A stretch of 42,580 bases of DNA from JBDSZL01 sp039925145 (GTDB taxonomy: Bacteria; Acidobacteriota; Vicinamibacteria; Vicinamibacterales; SCN-69-37). The stretch is from positions 1-42,580 of the forward strand of contig JBDSZL010000016.1 of assembly GCA_039925145.1 (NCBI GenBank). The letters are read 5' to 3'. Of the stretch, positions 16,981-23,983 are shown in pieces. The notes under the pieces were generated by a model. That model was not told where the DNA came from. It searched no databases and saw nothing but the letters and a program-made list of their open reading frames with translations. Position 1 is the first letter of the stretch, and each line of letters opens with the position of its first letter. Made by a program: the position numbers and the translations under genes.

Positions 16981-17505
16981 ATGTGGACACGATCGGGCGT
17001 AGGCGTTGTGCTGCTGGGGCTGCTGCTGGTCACTTCTCTGACCCTCCGCGCGCAGACCGCGCTCGCCGTGCCACCGCCCGCCCCGGTTCAGCCGCTCCCA
17101 TACAGCCATCGACAGCATCTTGCCCTGCCCGACGTCGAGTGCAAACGCTGCCACGTTAACCCCGGCGCGGGCAAGTTGATGACCTACCCGGCCACCTCGA
17201 CGTGCATGTCGTGCCACGACAAGATCCCGGCCGATCGTCCGTCACTGCAGAAGCTCGCAACCTTCGCGACCTCCGACAAACCCATCCCCTGGGTGCGTGT
17301 GTATCAGCTGCCGGAGGATGTGTACTGGAAGCACGCGTCTCATCTGGCGGCCGAGGTCAAGTGCACCGAGTGCCACGGCCCCGTGCCCGAGCGCGACGTC
17401 ATCCAGCAGGAAACCAACATCGTCACCATGAAGGGATGTATGAGCTGTCACGAAAAGCGGCAGGTCTACACCGACTGCGGCGATTGTCACGAGCCCCGAC
17501 AATAA
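16981..17505 (+). CDS. Periplasmic pentahaem c-type cytochrome (cytochrome c7 / ActA-like)
   Basis: The 174-residue product has a signal peptide (about 1-25) and five CxxCH haem sites at 54-58, 75-79, 128-132, 153-157 and 166-170. Extra His residues for the other axial sites are in YSHRQH and WKHASH. PIPWVRVYQLPEDVYWKHASH is the central segment typical of the c7-like/pentahaem ActA subunit of alternative complex III and related electron-transfer cytochromes. No other complex III gene is nearby, so it may be a stand-alone carrier. No clear ribosome site is seen just before the ATG. Confidence 0.85.
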   Translation: MWTRSGVGVVLLGLLLVTSLTLRAQTALAVPPPAPVQPLPYSHRQHLALPDVECKRCHVNPGAGKLMTYPATSTCMSCHDKIPADRPSLQKLATFATSDKPIPWVRVYQLPEDVYWKHASHLAAEVKCTECHGPVPERDVIQQETNIVTMKGCMSCHEKRQVYTDCGDCHEPRQ

Positions 17506-17512
17506 ACTCCTC

Positions 17513-17560
17513 GAGCCCCGAGCCCCGAGCCCCGTCCCAAGCCCCAAGCCCCAAGCCCCG
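17513..17560. repeat. Heptanucleotide tandem repeat (GAGCCCC / AAGCCCC)
   Basis: Three GAGCCCC units, a degenerate unit, then three AAGCCCC-like units follow the cytochrome stop codon. The first unit also echoes the cytochrome's last codons (gagccccga at 17491). It sits directly upstream of TATACT (17561-17566), a possible -10 box for the VWA gene. Length variation here could alter spacing, but no promoter -35 box is clear. Confidence 0.7.
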
Positions 17561-17607
17561 TATACTGTGAACGTCGATGCCATCGATGCTCAGTGGAGAC
17601 TGGGAAC

Positions 17608-18516
17608 ATGACGCGTCTTGCCATCGGGCTCTCGTTCTGCGTGTGTCTGTGCACCGCGCTTGTTGCGGGCCAGCAGGCACCGGTATTCAGGGGTGAAACA
17701 GACGTCGTGCCGGTGTATGCCACCGTCACGGACGCCAGCGACCGGCTGGTCACGACGCTCACCCGCGATGACTTTCAGATTCTCGACAACGGCAAGCCGC
17801 AGCCGTTGACGCTCTTCGACAACTCGCCGCGTCCGATCCGTCTGATCGTGCTGCTCGACGTGAGTGGGAGCATGGGCGGCAACCTGCCGGTGCTCCGCGT
17901 CGCGAGTGACGAGCTGTTTCGGCGCCTTGGGCCCGAGGACCGCGCACGCCTCGGCTCGTTTGGGAAGCAGATCTCACTCGGCCCGGAGTTTACGAACGAC
18001 CTGAATGTGCTGCGGGGCGCGATGCCCACCACCATCGATCCAAACGCACCGACGCCGATGTGGCGCGCCATGGACGAGGCGATTGGCGCTCTGGCGGGCC
18101 TTGGCGAACGGCGCGTGGTGCTCGTACTCAGCGACTCGAAGGACAGCGGGTTTCAGATGGGCCAGAAGTTCCTCGGCCAGGTGGACGTCGTCGAGCGTGC
18201 CCGCCGCGAGGACGTGATGATCTACGGCGTGGGACTACGGGGCCGTGACGTGGACGCGAGGAATCTGGCCGGCGGATTTCCAGATCCGGGCCTTGGGACG
18301 GCCGCGCTCGAGACCGGTGGCGGCTACTTCGAGCTGCGAGGCAAAACCGATCTGGCGTCGACGTTTGCGCGCGTGGCCGACGAGCTGCATAGTCAGTACC
18401 TGCTGGGGTTTGCACCACCTGCGCGCGACGGCAAGCGTCACAAGCTCGAAGTCCGCGTGACCACGAAGGGCCTGACGCCCCGCGCGCGCAAGGACTACGT
18501 GGCGCCGAAGTCCTGA
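17608..18516 (+). CDS. Exported VWA-domain protein (VWFA-related, acidobacterial type)
   Basis: ATG 17608 has GGAGA (17595-17599) at proper spacing. The 302-residue product has a signal peptide (1-22), then an N-terminal strand region VPVYATVTDASDRLV...DFQILDNGKPQPLTLF that is characteristic of the VWFA-related proteins numerous in Acidobacteria. The von Willebrand A domain follows with a MIDAS site DVSGSM (84-89), TPMW as the Thr loop, and VLVLSDSKDSG. The C-terminus (YLLGFAPPARDGKRHKLEVRVT) is the closing beta module. A metal-dependent adhesion or protein-protein role outside the cytoplasm is likely; partners are unknown. Confidence 0.87.
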   Translation: MTRLAIGLSFCVCLCTALVAGQQAPVFRGETDVVPVYATVTDASDRLVTTLTRDDFQILDNGKPQPLTLFDNSPRPIRLIVLLDVSGSMGGNLPVLRVASDELFRRLGPEDRARLGSFGKQISLGPEFTNDLNVLRGAMPTTIDPNAPTPMWRAMDEAIGALAGLGERRVVLVLSDSKDSGFQMGQKFLGQVDVVERARREDVMIYGVGLRGRDVDARNLAGGFPDPGLGTAALETGGGYFELRGKTDLASTFARVADELHSQYLLGFAPPARDGKRHKLEVRVTTKGLTPRARKDYVAPKS

Positions 18517-18530
18517 CCCGATGACGTGCT

Positions 18531-18556
18531 CGGAGGCGCGCGCTAGCGCGCCTCCG
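18531..18556. terminator. GC-rich hairpin between convergent genes
   Basis: A perfect 10-base stem (CGGAGGCGCG) with a 6-base loop lies between the VWA stop (18516) and the PQQ dehydrogenase. It covers the latter's TAG (18543-18545). It is probably a bidirectional terminator; no T-run is present. Confidence 0.5.
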
Positions 18557-21041
18557 GCAGCGCAAACGCATACACGAAGTTGCCCGCCTCGAGGGCCACG
18601 AACTGGCGGCCGTCGACCGCGTAGCTGATGGGCGAGGCGGCCAGCGCCGCTCCGGTCTGAAAGTGCCAGAGCGCTTTGCCGCTCTTGGCATCCAGCGCCG
18701 CGAAATTGCCATCGCGGATCGAGGCAAACACCACATTGCCCGCCGTCGACATGAGGCCGTTGGTCAGCGATCCCTGAAAGGTCTTGAAGTCCCATATCGT
18801 GCGGCCCGTCTCCGGGTCGAGAGCCTTGATGCCCGACGAGTTCGGTGGGTCGTTGGGCCCTCGCGCCGGTGCCGGTCCGCCCCGACCCGCGGGCCGTCCG
18901 ATGTACTGCCGCCCGCGCTCGAACTCGGCGGCGGCGCTGACGTACTGCTGCCCACTTTCCGAGTACTCCAGATAGAACAGACCGGTGGCGGCGCTGTAGG
19001 AGGGCGACTGGTAATTGGTGCCACCGCCGAGTGTGGGATACACAAGGATGCTGCCTTCGGGACTCGAGTTCGAGTTGGGGACCAGGATCGGCCGGCCGTT
19101 CGGATCGAAGCCGGCATTCCAGGTCTGGTGCACGAATGGCGTGCCCTGCAGGAACTTGCCGTTCGTGCGATCGAGCACGTAGAAGAACCCGTTGCGATCG
19201 GCGTGCAGGAGCAGTTTGCGTGCTTGCCCGTGCCAGGTGCGGTCGACCAGAACCATGTCCTCGGTAGAGTCCCAGTCGTGACCGTCGTTCGGCGTGAACT
19301 GGTAGTGCCACTTGCGCTGGCCGGTGTTCGCGTCGAGGGCGACCACCGAGCACGAGAAGAGGTTGTCGAGGCCGTCGCCGCGCACGGATCGATCGGACTG
19401 TGGAGCCGGGTTGCCCACCGGGATGTAGATCTGGTTGAGCTCAGCGTCGTAGGTCGGGGTCAGCCAGGCCGCGCCGCCGCCCTTCTGCCAGCTGTCGCCC
19501 TTCCACGTGTCGTTGCCGAATTCGCCTGGTCCAGGAATGGTGTAGAAGCGCCACAGCCGCTTCCCGTTCACCGGATCGTACGCGTCGACGAACCCGCGAA
19601 TGGCGTACTCGCCGCCCGAGATGCCCATGATGATCTTGTCTTTGATGGCCAGCGGCGGACTGGTCAACTCGTGCCCTTCCATCGTGTCGGCCATCTGCAC
19701 TTGCCAGAGCACGGCTCCGCTCCGTGCATCGAGCGCGATGAGCATGGCGTCGAGCGTGCCGACGAACACCCGGTTGTCGAGAATGGTGACGCCGCGATTG
19801 TAACGGTTGATCTCGTAGGGACTCCTGACAGGCTGATTGCGCGTGTATCGCCAGATCTGCCGTCCTGTCTTCGCGTCGAGGGCCGTGACCGTGAGCGGGT
19901 TGCCGCTGCCGGTCACGTACATGACCCCATCCACCACGATAGGCGTGGCTTCGAGAATCGAATCGCCTGGAATGGGAGTGGCCCACACGGCCTGCAACTG
20001 GCGTGCGTTCCCGGTGTCGATTTGCTTCAGGGTGGAGTAGCGGGTCCCCTGGTAGTTCCCCCAGTACATCGGCCAGTTCTGCGGCTCGGCCCCGGCCGCG
20101 AGGCGCTCGTACGGCATGCCCCCCGGTATCCGGGCGCCAGTGGTCTTGGTGAGATCGCGCTCACGCAGCGTGCCGAGATAGGCCACGAGATTATTCACCT
20201 CGGCCGGCGTCAACTTGCCCTGATATCCGGGCATGAGTGACGTCGGGTCCACCCGCACCTCGGCCACCGCCATCTTGTCGATAAACAACAGCTTGCCGGT
20301 GGCGTCGATGAGCTGAAGCGAAAAGGTGTCTTCGTTGCGACGGATGCCGCGAACTTCGTGTCCATCGCGGTGTTTCACGACAACCGTGACAGACGCACCT
20401 CCACCCCGTCCGGCGCCTCCGCCGCCGGCACGTCCCCCGGCACCTGCGGCGCGCGCGCCTGCACCGGGTGCGGGCGCGTTCGGATCGAGAATCTTCTGGC
20501 GAACGGCGACCGGCAAGAGTTGGGCTGCGGCAGACAGATCGGGGCCCACAGCCCCGCCGCGCCCATTCACGTCGTGGCACGTCGCACATTCCGCCTTGCC
20601 GAAGAACAACGTCTCGCCAGCCTGGGGATCGCCGGTATTCGCCGCCGAGGCCGCCGCCGCGGGAGCGGGTGTGGCGGACGCGGCTGGCCCCAGACTCCTG
20701 ATGTAGGCCACAAGCTGCCAGATCTGCTGGTCGGACAGATCCGGGTTCGGATCCATTTCCGTGCGCGGCACGCCGGCCTTGATGGAGTGAAACACGTCCG
20801 CGTCCTCGCCGCCATGCGAGAAACGTCCGGTGTTCAGCGCCGGAGCTCGTACGTCACCAATACCCGCCGTGCCATGACACTGCGCGCAACTCCGATCGAA
20901 GAGCCGTGCCCCAGCCTGGATGGCGGTCGTGTTGCCAGCGAGCGGATTGACGATGACGTCCGACTGCTGAGCGGCCCAGAGAAAACCGCTGCCGAAGGTG
21001 GCTGCGGCGATGACGAACACGAATTTCAGTCGCTGAGACAT
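18543..21041 (-). CDS. Dihaem PQQ-dependent dehydrogenase (quinohaemoprotein)
   Basis: The 832-residue periplasmic protein has a signal peptide (about 1-24). The first cytochrome c domain has CAQCH at 52-56 and probable ligand Met96. The second has CATCH at 152-156 and Met270 in SLMPGY. Between the second haem site and its Met lies a roughly 90-residue insert with HRDGHEVRGIRRNEDTFSLQLID, the pattern of the Pirellula/Verrucomicrobium-type haem domain. A Gly/Ala/Arg stretch (192-216) sits inside it. From about 320 the PQQ beta-propeller follows: WPMYWGNYQGTRYSTLKQI, VDGVMYVTGSGNPLTVTALDAKTG, and repeated ALDARSG-VLW tryptophan motifs to the end. Order haem-haem-propeller is the reverse of classical quinohaemoprotein alcohol dehydrogenases. 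The substrate is probably an alcohol or sugar. A ComEA-like gene is 50 bases upstream on the same strand. Confidence 0.88.
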   Translation of the reverse strand: MSQRLKFVFVIAAATFGSGFLWAAQQSDVIVNPLAGNTTAIQAGARLFDRSCAQCHGTAGIGDVRAPALNTGRFSHGGEDADVFHSIKAGVPRTEMDPNPDLSDQQIWQLVAYIRSLGPAASATPAPAAAASAANTGDPQAGETLFFGKAECATCHDVNGRGGAVGPDLSAAAQLLPVAVRQKILDPNAPAPGAGARAAGAGGRAGGGGAGRGGGASVTVVVKHRDGHEVRGIRRNEDTFSLQLIDATGKLLFIDKMAVAEVRVDPTSLMPGYQGKLTPAEVNNLVAYLGTLRERDLTKTTGARIPGGMPYERLAAGAEPQNWPMYWGNYQGTRYSTLKQIDTGNARQLQAVWATPIPGDSILEATPIVVDGVMYVTGSGNPLTVTALDAKTGRQIWRYTRNQPVRSPYEINRYNRGVTILDNRVFVGTLDAMLIALDARSGAVLWQVQMADTMEGHELTSPPLAIKDKIIMGISGGEYAIRGFVDAYDPVNGKRLWRFYTIPGPGEFGNDTWKGDSWQKGGGAAWLTPTYDAELNQIYIPVGNPAPQSDRSVRGDGLDNLFSCSVVALDANTGQRKWHYQFTPNDGHDWDSTEDMVLVDRTWHGQARKLLLHADRNGFFYVLDRTNGKFLQGTPFVHQTWNAGFDPNGRPILVPNSNSSPEGSILVYPTLGGGTNYQSPSYSAATGLFYLEYSESGQQYVSAAAEFERGRQYIGRPAGRGGPAPARGPNDPPNSSGIKALDPETGRTIWDFKTFQGSLTNGLMSTAGNVVFASIRDGNFAALDAKSGKALWHFQTGAALAASPISYAVDGRQFVALEAGNFVYAFALPEAR

Positions 21042-21091
21042 GGTAAGTGGTTCCTGAAGCCGCGGTATCCGCGTCGCTCTGAATGCCGCTC

Positions 21092-21451
21092 CTACTTCTG
21101 TTTCGCAATCACCTTTGCGGCGATCTTGTCGTAGGTGGCAGCCGGGACGACCTTGTCCGTTTTGAGCTGGGTCTTCATCTTGTACGGGCGGCCGGCGATG
21201 ATCTTTGCGGCGAACGCATCGCCGATACCGGGCAGCGCCATCAATTGCTCTTTGGTCGCGCTGTTGATGTCGATTAGATCGGCGACCGGAACTGCCGGCG
21301 CCTTCTGCGTCGCCGTCTTCGCGGGTGCCGTTGTCTTGGTGCCCGCAGACGGCGTCGCGGGTTTCGGTGTCGGGGCCTGCGCGGCGACCACCCCCAGCAT
21401 GGACCCCACCAACACGGCCGCGGCGATCACTCGAGAGATGGTTCGGGACAT
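21092..21451 (-). CDS. Exported helix-hairpin-helix (ComEA-like) protein
   Basis: The 119-residue product starts at ATG 21451 with GGAGG five bases upstream. It has a signal peptide (1-24), an Ala/Pro/Thr/Lys linker (25-55), and one helix-hairpin-helix unit, IDINSATKEQLMALPGIGDAFAAKII, as in ComEA and related periplasmic DNA-binding proteins. The C-terminal VVPAATYDKIAAKVI completes the fold. DNA binding during uptake is the known ComEA role, but many soil bacteria have similar small exported HhH proteins without competence genes nearby, as here. It may be cotranscribed with the PQQ dehydrogenase. Confidence 0.82.
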   Translation of the reverse strand: MSRTISRVIAAAVLVGSMLGVVAAQAPTPKPATPSAGTKTTAPAKTATQKAPAVPVADLIDINSATKEQLMALPGIGDAFAAKIIAGRPYKMKTQLKTDKVVPAATYDKIAAKVIAKQK

Positions 21452-21768
21452 GAAGCCTCCGGAGATGTGCGCGTCATCAGGCGCACGTGCGTGAATGCGA
21501 ACAACGGGCGCGCAACATCCGATGGGTCTGACACGCGGATGACGAAAGCATTGTAGCCGGATTGAGGGGGAGGGGCGTTACCCCGGGAGCTGCCGCGCTT
21601 AAGTGAACGCGGCCGCACGATAAAATGGCGCGCGCAACAGCTGTGGGGGAGTCGATGACCAGAGCGGTATTGGTACGCGGTCGGACCCGGCGGTGCGGTT
21701 GGCTATGACGGGCCGTCGGCGACAGGTCGATCGGTCACCTACGACGGCACGTCAGTGCAGGTACGATT
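21452..21768. other. 317-base intergenic stretch with a possible gene remnant
   Basis: The region upstream of the HhH gene holds its ribosome site. Its right part (21659-21772) contains an open frame with no start codon that reads like a protein C-terminus, listed separately. A short start-like ATG with GGGGAG (21655) leads to only 17 codons. No RNA gene is recognised. Confidence 0.4.
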
Positions 21769-21772
21769 CTAG
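21659..21772 (+). pseudogene. Possible C-terminal gene fragment
   Basis: After an in-frame TGA at 21656, 37 codons read PERYWYAVGPGGAVGYDG...SVTYDGTSVQVRF and then TAG at 21770-21772. The mix of Tyr, Gly, Val and Asp and the alternating pattern looks like the end of a beta-rich exported protein rather than random GC-rich DNA. No start codon exists in this frame, so it may be the stump of a deleted gene. The match to any family is unknown; chance cannot be excluded. Confidence 0.3.
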
Positions 21773-23502
21773 GGATGCGCCGCTTGTGCCATTGCAACGC
21801 GACCTGACGGCCCAGTCGCGTCCGGCGGTGAAAACGTCCATGTCACCGTCGGCCGGCCATTGCTGAAGTCCGGCATGGACGCTTCGAGCGGGGGGCTGCC
21901 TTCAGGCGATTCGATGATCACCGAGGAGGCGGCGTCTCCCGCGCCCTGAGGCGTCCTGCCAAATGTCTCCCGGGCGAGTTGTTGGACCGACCGCAGCCGC
22001 AGGTCATAGCCTGTTGCCACGCCCGGCCCCCGGATGGCGAAGAGCGTCGAGTAGTTCGCCACCAGGTCTTCTCCGCTCATCCCTTCCCAGTAACGTGTGC
22101 TCGACACCCGTGACCCGTGGTCCCCGTGAATCACGATGGTGGCATCGCGGAGTGCGGGTACGTGGTCGACGGCGTCGAGCAGCGTGCCGAGCCGCGCGAT
22201 GACACACGACGCCTGTTCGTTGTACCAGCCATCGTGCTGCTCACGCAGTCGATTACGCTCCACCTGCGGCTGCGTGCCATGAACCTCTAGCGAGTAGGGG
22301 GTGGTCCATCTGCGCTGTGGCTTGCACGCGGCATCGAGCAGGTGCGGCGCATGCGGCGTCAAGATGTGGGCGAAGAAGACATCGCCTCGCTGTGCCTGCC
22401 GAATGTCGTCGACGATGCGGTCGAACCAGTGAACGAAAGCATAGACGTCCAGGTGCGGCACGGCGACACCATGGAAGGGGACGGGTGAGACCTGCTGCAT
22501 CCAGTCGGCGTAGAAGTAGAGGAGATAGCTGTGCGCGTACAGGGTCTTGAAGAACGCCGCGACGCTCGCGTCCTTCTCGACCGCGTCGTCCATGTACGCG
22601 CTGACCGGGTTGAACGAGGGCAGTGTCAGGCACGACGCGACCTGCGGTCCGTCGCAGAAGTCGAGGTGAGGTGTCTGGTAGACGTGGATCTGCTGGCCGC
22701 GCGCGTTGAAGCTGTCGAACAGCGCATTGGCCTCGAGGACGCGCGAGTCCGACGCGCTATAGAACGCCGGCCGGTCTGCCGAGTCATCGTCGACGACAAA
22801 GTTCATCACGTTGGCTAGCGACTTCTCGGTGTACGAGTGGCGGCTGAACGCCTTGCCGTAGGCCCGGAAACCCCGGCCATCGAGCGTGCGTCGCATCGCC
22901 GCATACAAGGCATCGCCGCCGGGGCTGCGTCGATCGATTCCTTCCACGCCGAGCATGCCGTCGAAGATCAGATAGATGACCACCGGCTGCGTCGACGCGT
23001 TCGTGGCGCGACCGGCGCGCGCGTGCAATCCCCGCCACGTGACACTCGCCGCGGTGGTTGCGGTCACGAACAGCACGAGCGCGAACGTGAAAGCGATGGA
23101 GACGAAGTGGCGACGCAGGGCGTGGACAGCGGCGAGCCACGCGGTCGCGACACCGAGTACGATGGTCAGCCGCGCCAGTCGTCTGGGCAGGTCTGGAAGC
23201 CCTGTCGTGAACGGCAGCGCTGCCGCGATCAGACGTTGTCCACCGAAGGCGACGTCCATCGTAAGCGCGACCACCACGGTGAGTACGGCGTTGACGGCCA
23301 GCGGACGCCACCACGATCGATCGTTCGGATCGTACAGGACGGCAGCGATCGTTCCCAGGACCAGCGCCAGGCCTACTGGGCCGATCAGGAACACCAGCAC
23401 GGCCCCGTTCGTCACGGAGATCCCGAACTCCCCAAGGGTATGGACGATGGGGGCGAGCAGTGCGAGCAGCGGCGTGACGATTAAGAGTGATCGATGGCGC
23501 AT
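21769..23502 (-). CDS. Membrane-anchored alkaline-phosphatase-superfamily protein (sulfatase/phosphoglycerol-transferase-like)
   Basis: The 577-residue product has an N-terminal membrane part of four to five helices (1-150) and a periplasmic hydrolase domain. YLIFDGMLGVEGID carries the first metal Asp. SRHSYTEKSLANVMNF has Thr/Ser at the nucleophile position. FFAHILTPHAPHLLDA and VIHGDHGSR give the remaining His/Asp metal ligands. The set-up is that of LtaS/OpgB-like phosphoglycerol or phosphoethanolamine transferases and membrane sulfatases. It sits back-to-back with a YLDPGAGS small protein, a pairing often seen beside cell-envelope polysaccharide genes. The exact group transferred is not readable. 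Confidence 0.78.
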   Translation of the reverse strand: MRHRSLLIVTPLLALLAPIVHTLGEFGISVTNGAVLVFLIGPVGLALVLGTIAAVLYDPNDRSWWRPLAVNAVLTVVVALTMDVAFGGQRLIAAALPFTTGLPDLPRRLARLTIVLGVATAWLAAVHALRRHFVSIAFTFALVLFVTATTAASVTWRGLHARAGRATNASTQPVVIYLIFDGMLGVEGIDRRSPGGDALYAAMRRTLDGRGFRAYGKAFSRHSYTEKSLANVMNFVVDDDSADRPAFYSASDSRVLEANALFDSFNARGQQIHVYQTPHLDFCDGPQVASCLTLPSFNPVSAYMDDAVEKDASVAAFFKTLYAHSYLLYFYADWMQQVSPVPFHGVAVPHLDVYAFVHWFDRIVDDIRQAQRGDVFFAHILTPHAPHLLDAACKPQRRWTTPYSLEVHGTQPQVERNRLREQHDGWYNEQASCVIARLGTLLDAVDHVPALRDATIVIHGDHGSRVSSTRYWEGMSGEDLVANYSTLFAIRGPGVATGYDLRLRSVQQLARETFGRTPQGAGDAASSVIIESPEGSPPLEASMPDFSNGRPTVTWTFSPPDATGPSGRVAMAQAAHP

Positions 23503-23577
23503 CGGGATTCGGTCGAGGACGGAACGCTCGCGTGGTGCGTGCGAGATTCACGTGCTCTGGGGAAGGCGATCGAATGC

Positions 23578-23606
23578 CTGACGTGAGACACAGACGGGTT
23601 TATAAT
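23578..23606 (+). promoter_or_regulatory. Candidate sigma-70-type promoter of the small YLDPGAGS gene
   Basis: CTGACG (23578-23583) and TATAAT (23601-23606) are 17 bases apart, matching four of six and six of six consensus bases. The ribosome site GGAGG and GTG start follow within 20 bases, so the leader is very short. Confidence 0.5.
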
Positions 23607-23623
23607 AACTCCGGAGGTAACCA

Positions 23624-23842
23624 GTGCGCAGACGGATATTGCACACTTTGGCACTGTCTTGCGTTGTTTTGCTGTGTGTGCCGAGGGACGCGTCGGCCTA
23701 TCTGGACCCCGGCGCGGGCAGCATGGCCTTTCAGACAGCGGTTGCTGCGCTCGCTGGGGTGGCGTACGGCATTCGACTTTACTGGAGCAAGATTCTGACG
23801 CTGCTCGGCGCACGGCCCTCGAAGAGCGACGACATCCGCTGA
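23624..23842 (+). CDS. Small membrane protein of the YLDPGAGS type
   Basis: The 72-residue protein starts at GTG 23624 with CCGGAGG directly upstream. A signal-like helix (about 5-22) is followed by AYLDPGAGSMAFQTAVAALA, a second hydrophobic helix with AYGIRLYWSKI, and a basic tail. The YLDPGAGS sequence at the start of the mature part is a recurring mark of short proteins of unknown function encoded near envelope polysaccharide or phosphoglycerol-transferase genes in many phyla. It is divergent from the AP-superfamily gene and precedes the polysaccharide locus, which supports an envelope role. No biochemical function is known to me. Confidence 0.8.
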   Translation: MRRRILHTLALSCVVLLCVPRDASAYLDPGAGSMAFQTAVAALAGVAYGIRLYWSKILTLLGARPSKSDDIR

Positions 23843-23983
23843 GCTCGTAACTCCGCGAGCGCTCCCCCACGGCCGCTCCCCCGGCGGCCGCCGGCATCAA
23901 TCACCCGTCGCCTTTTCGTCTCGTTCCTGCTGCCGGACACAGCAGAAGCCCATCCACGGCCTGGCCTGTGGAATCATGCGGGC

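Noticed and set aside
16981..18516. Alternative complex III operon
   Set aside because: Only an ActA-like pentahaem protein is present; no ActB, ActC or cytochrome oxidase genes follow.
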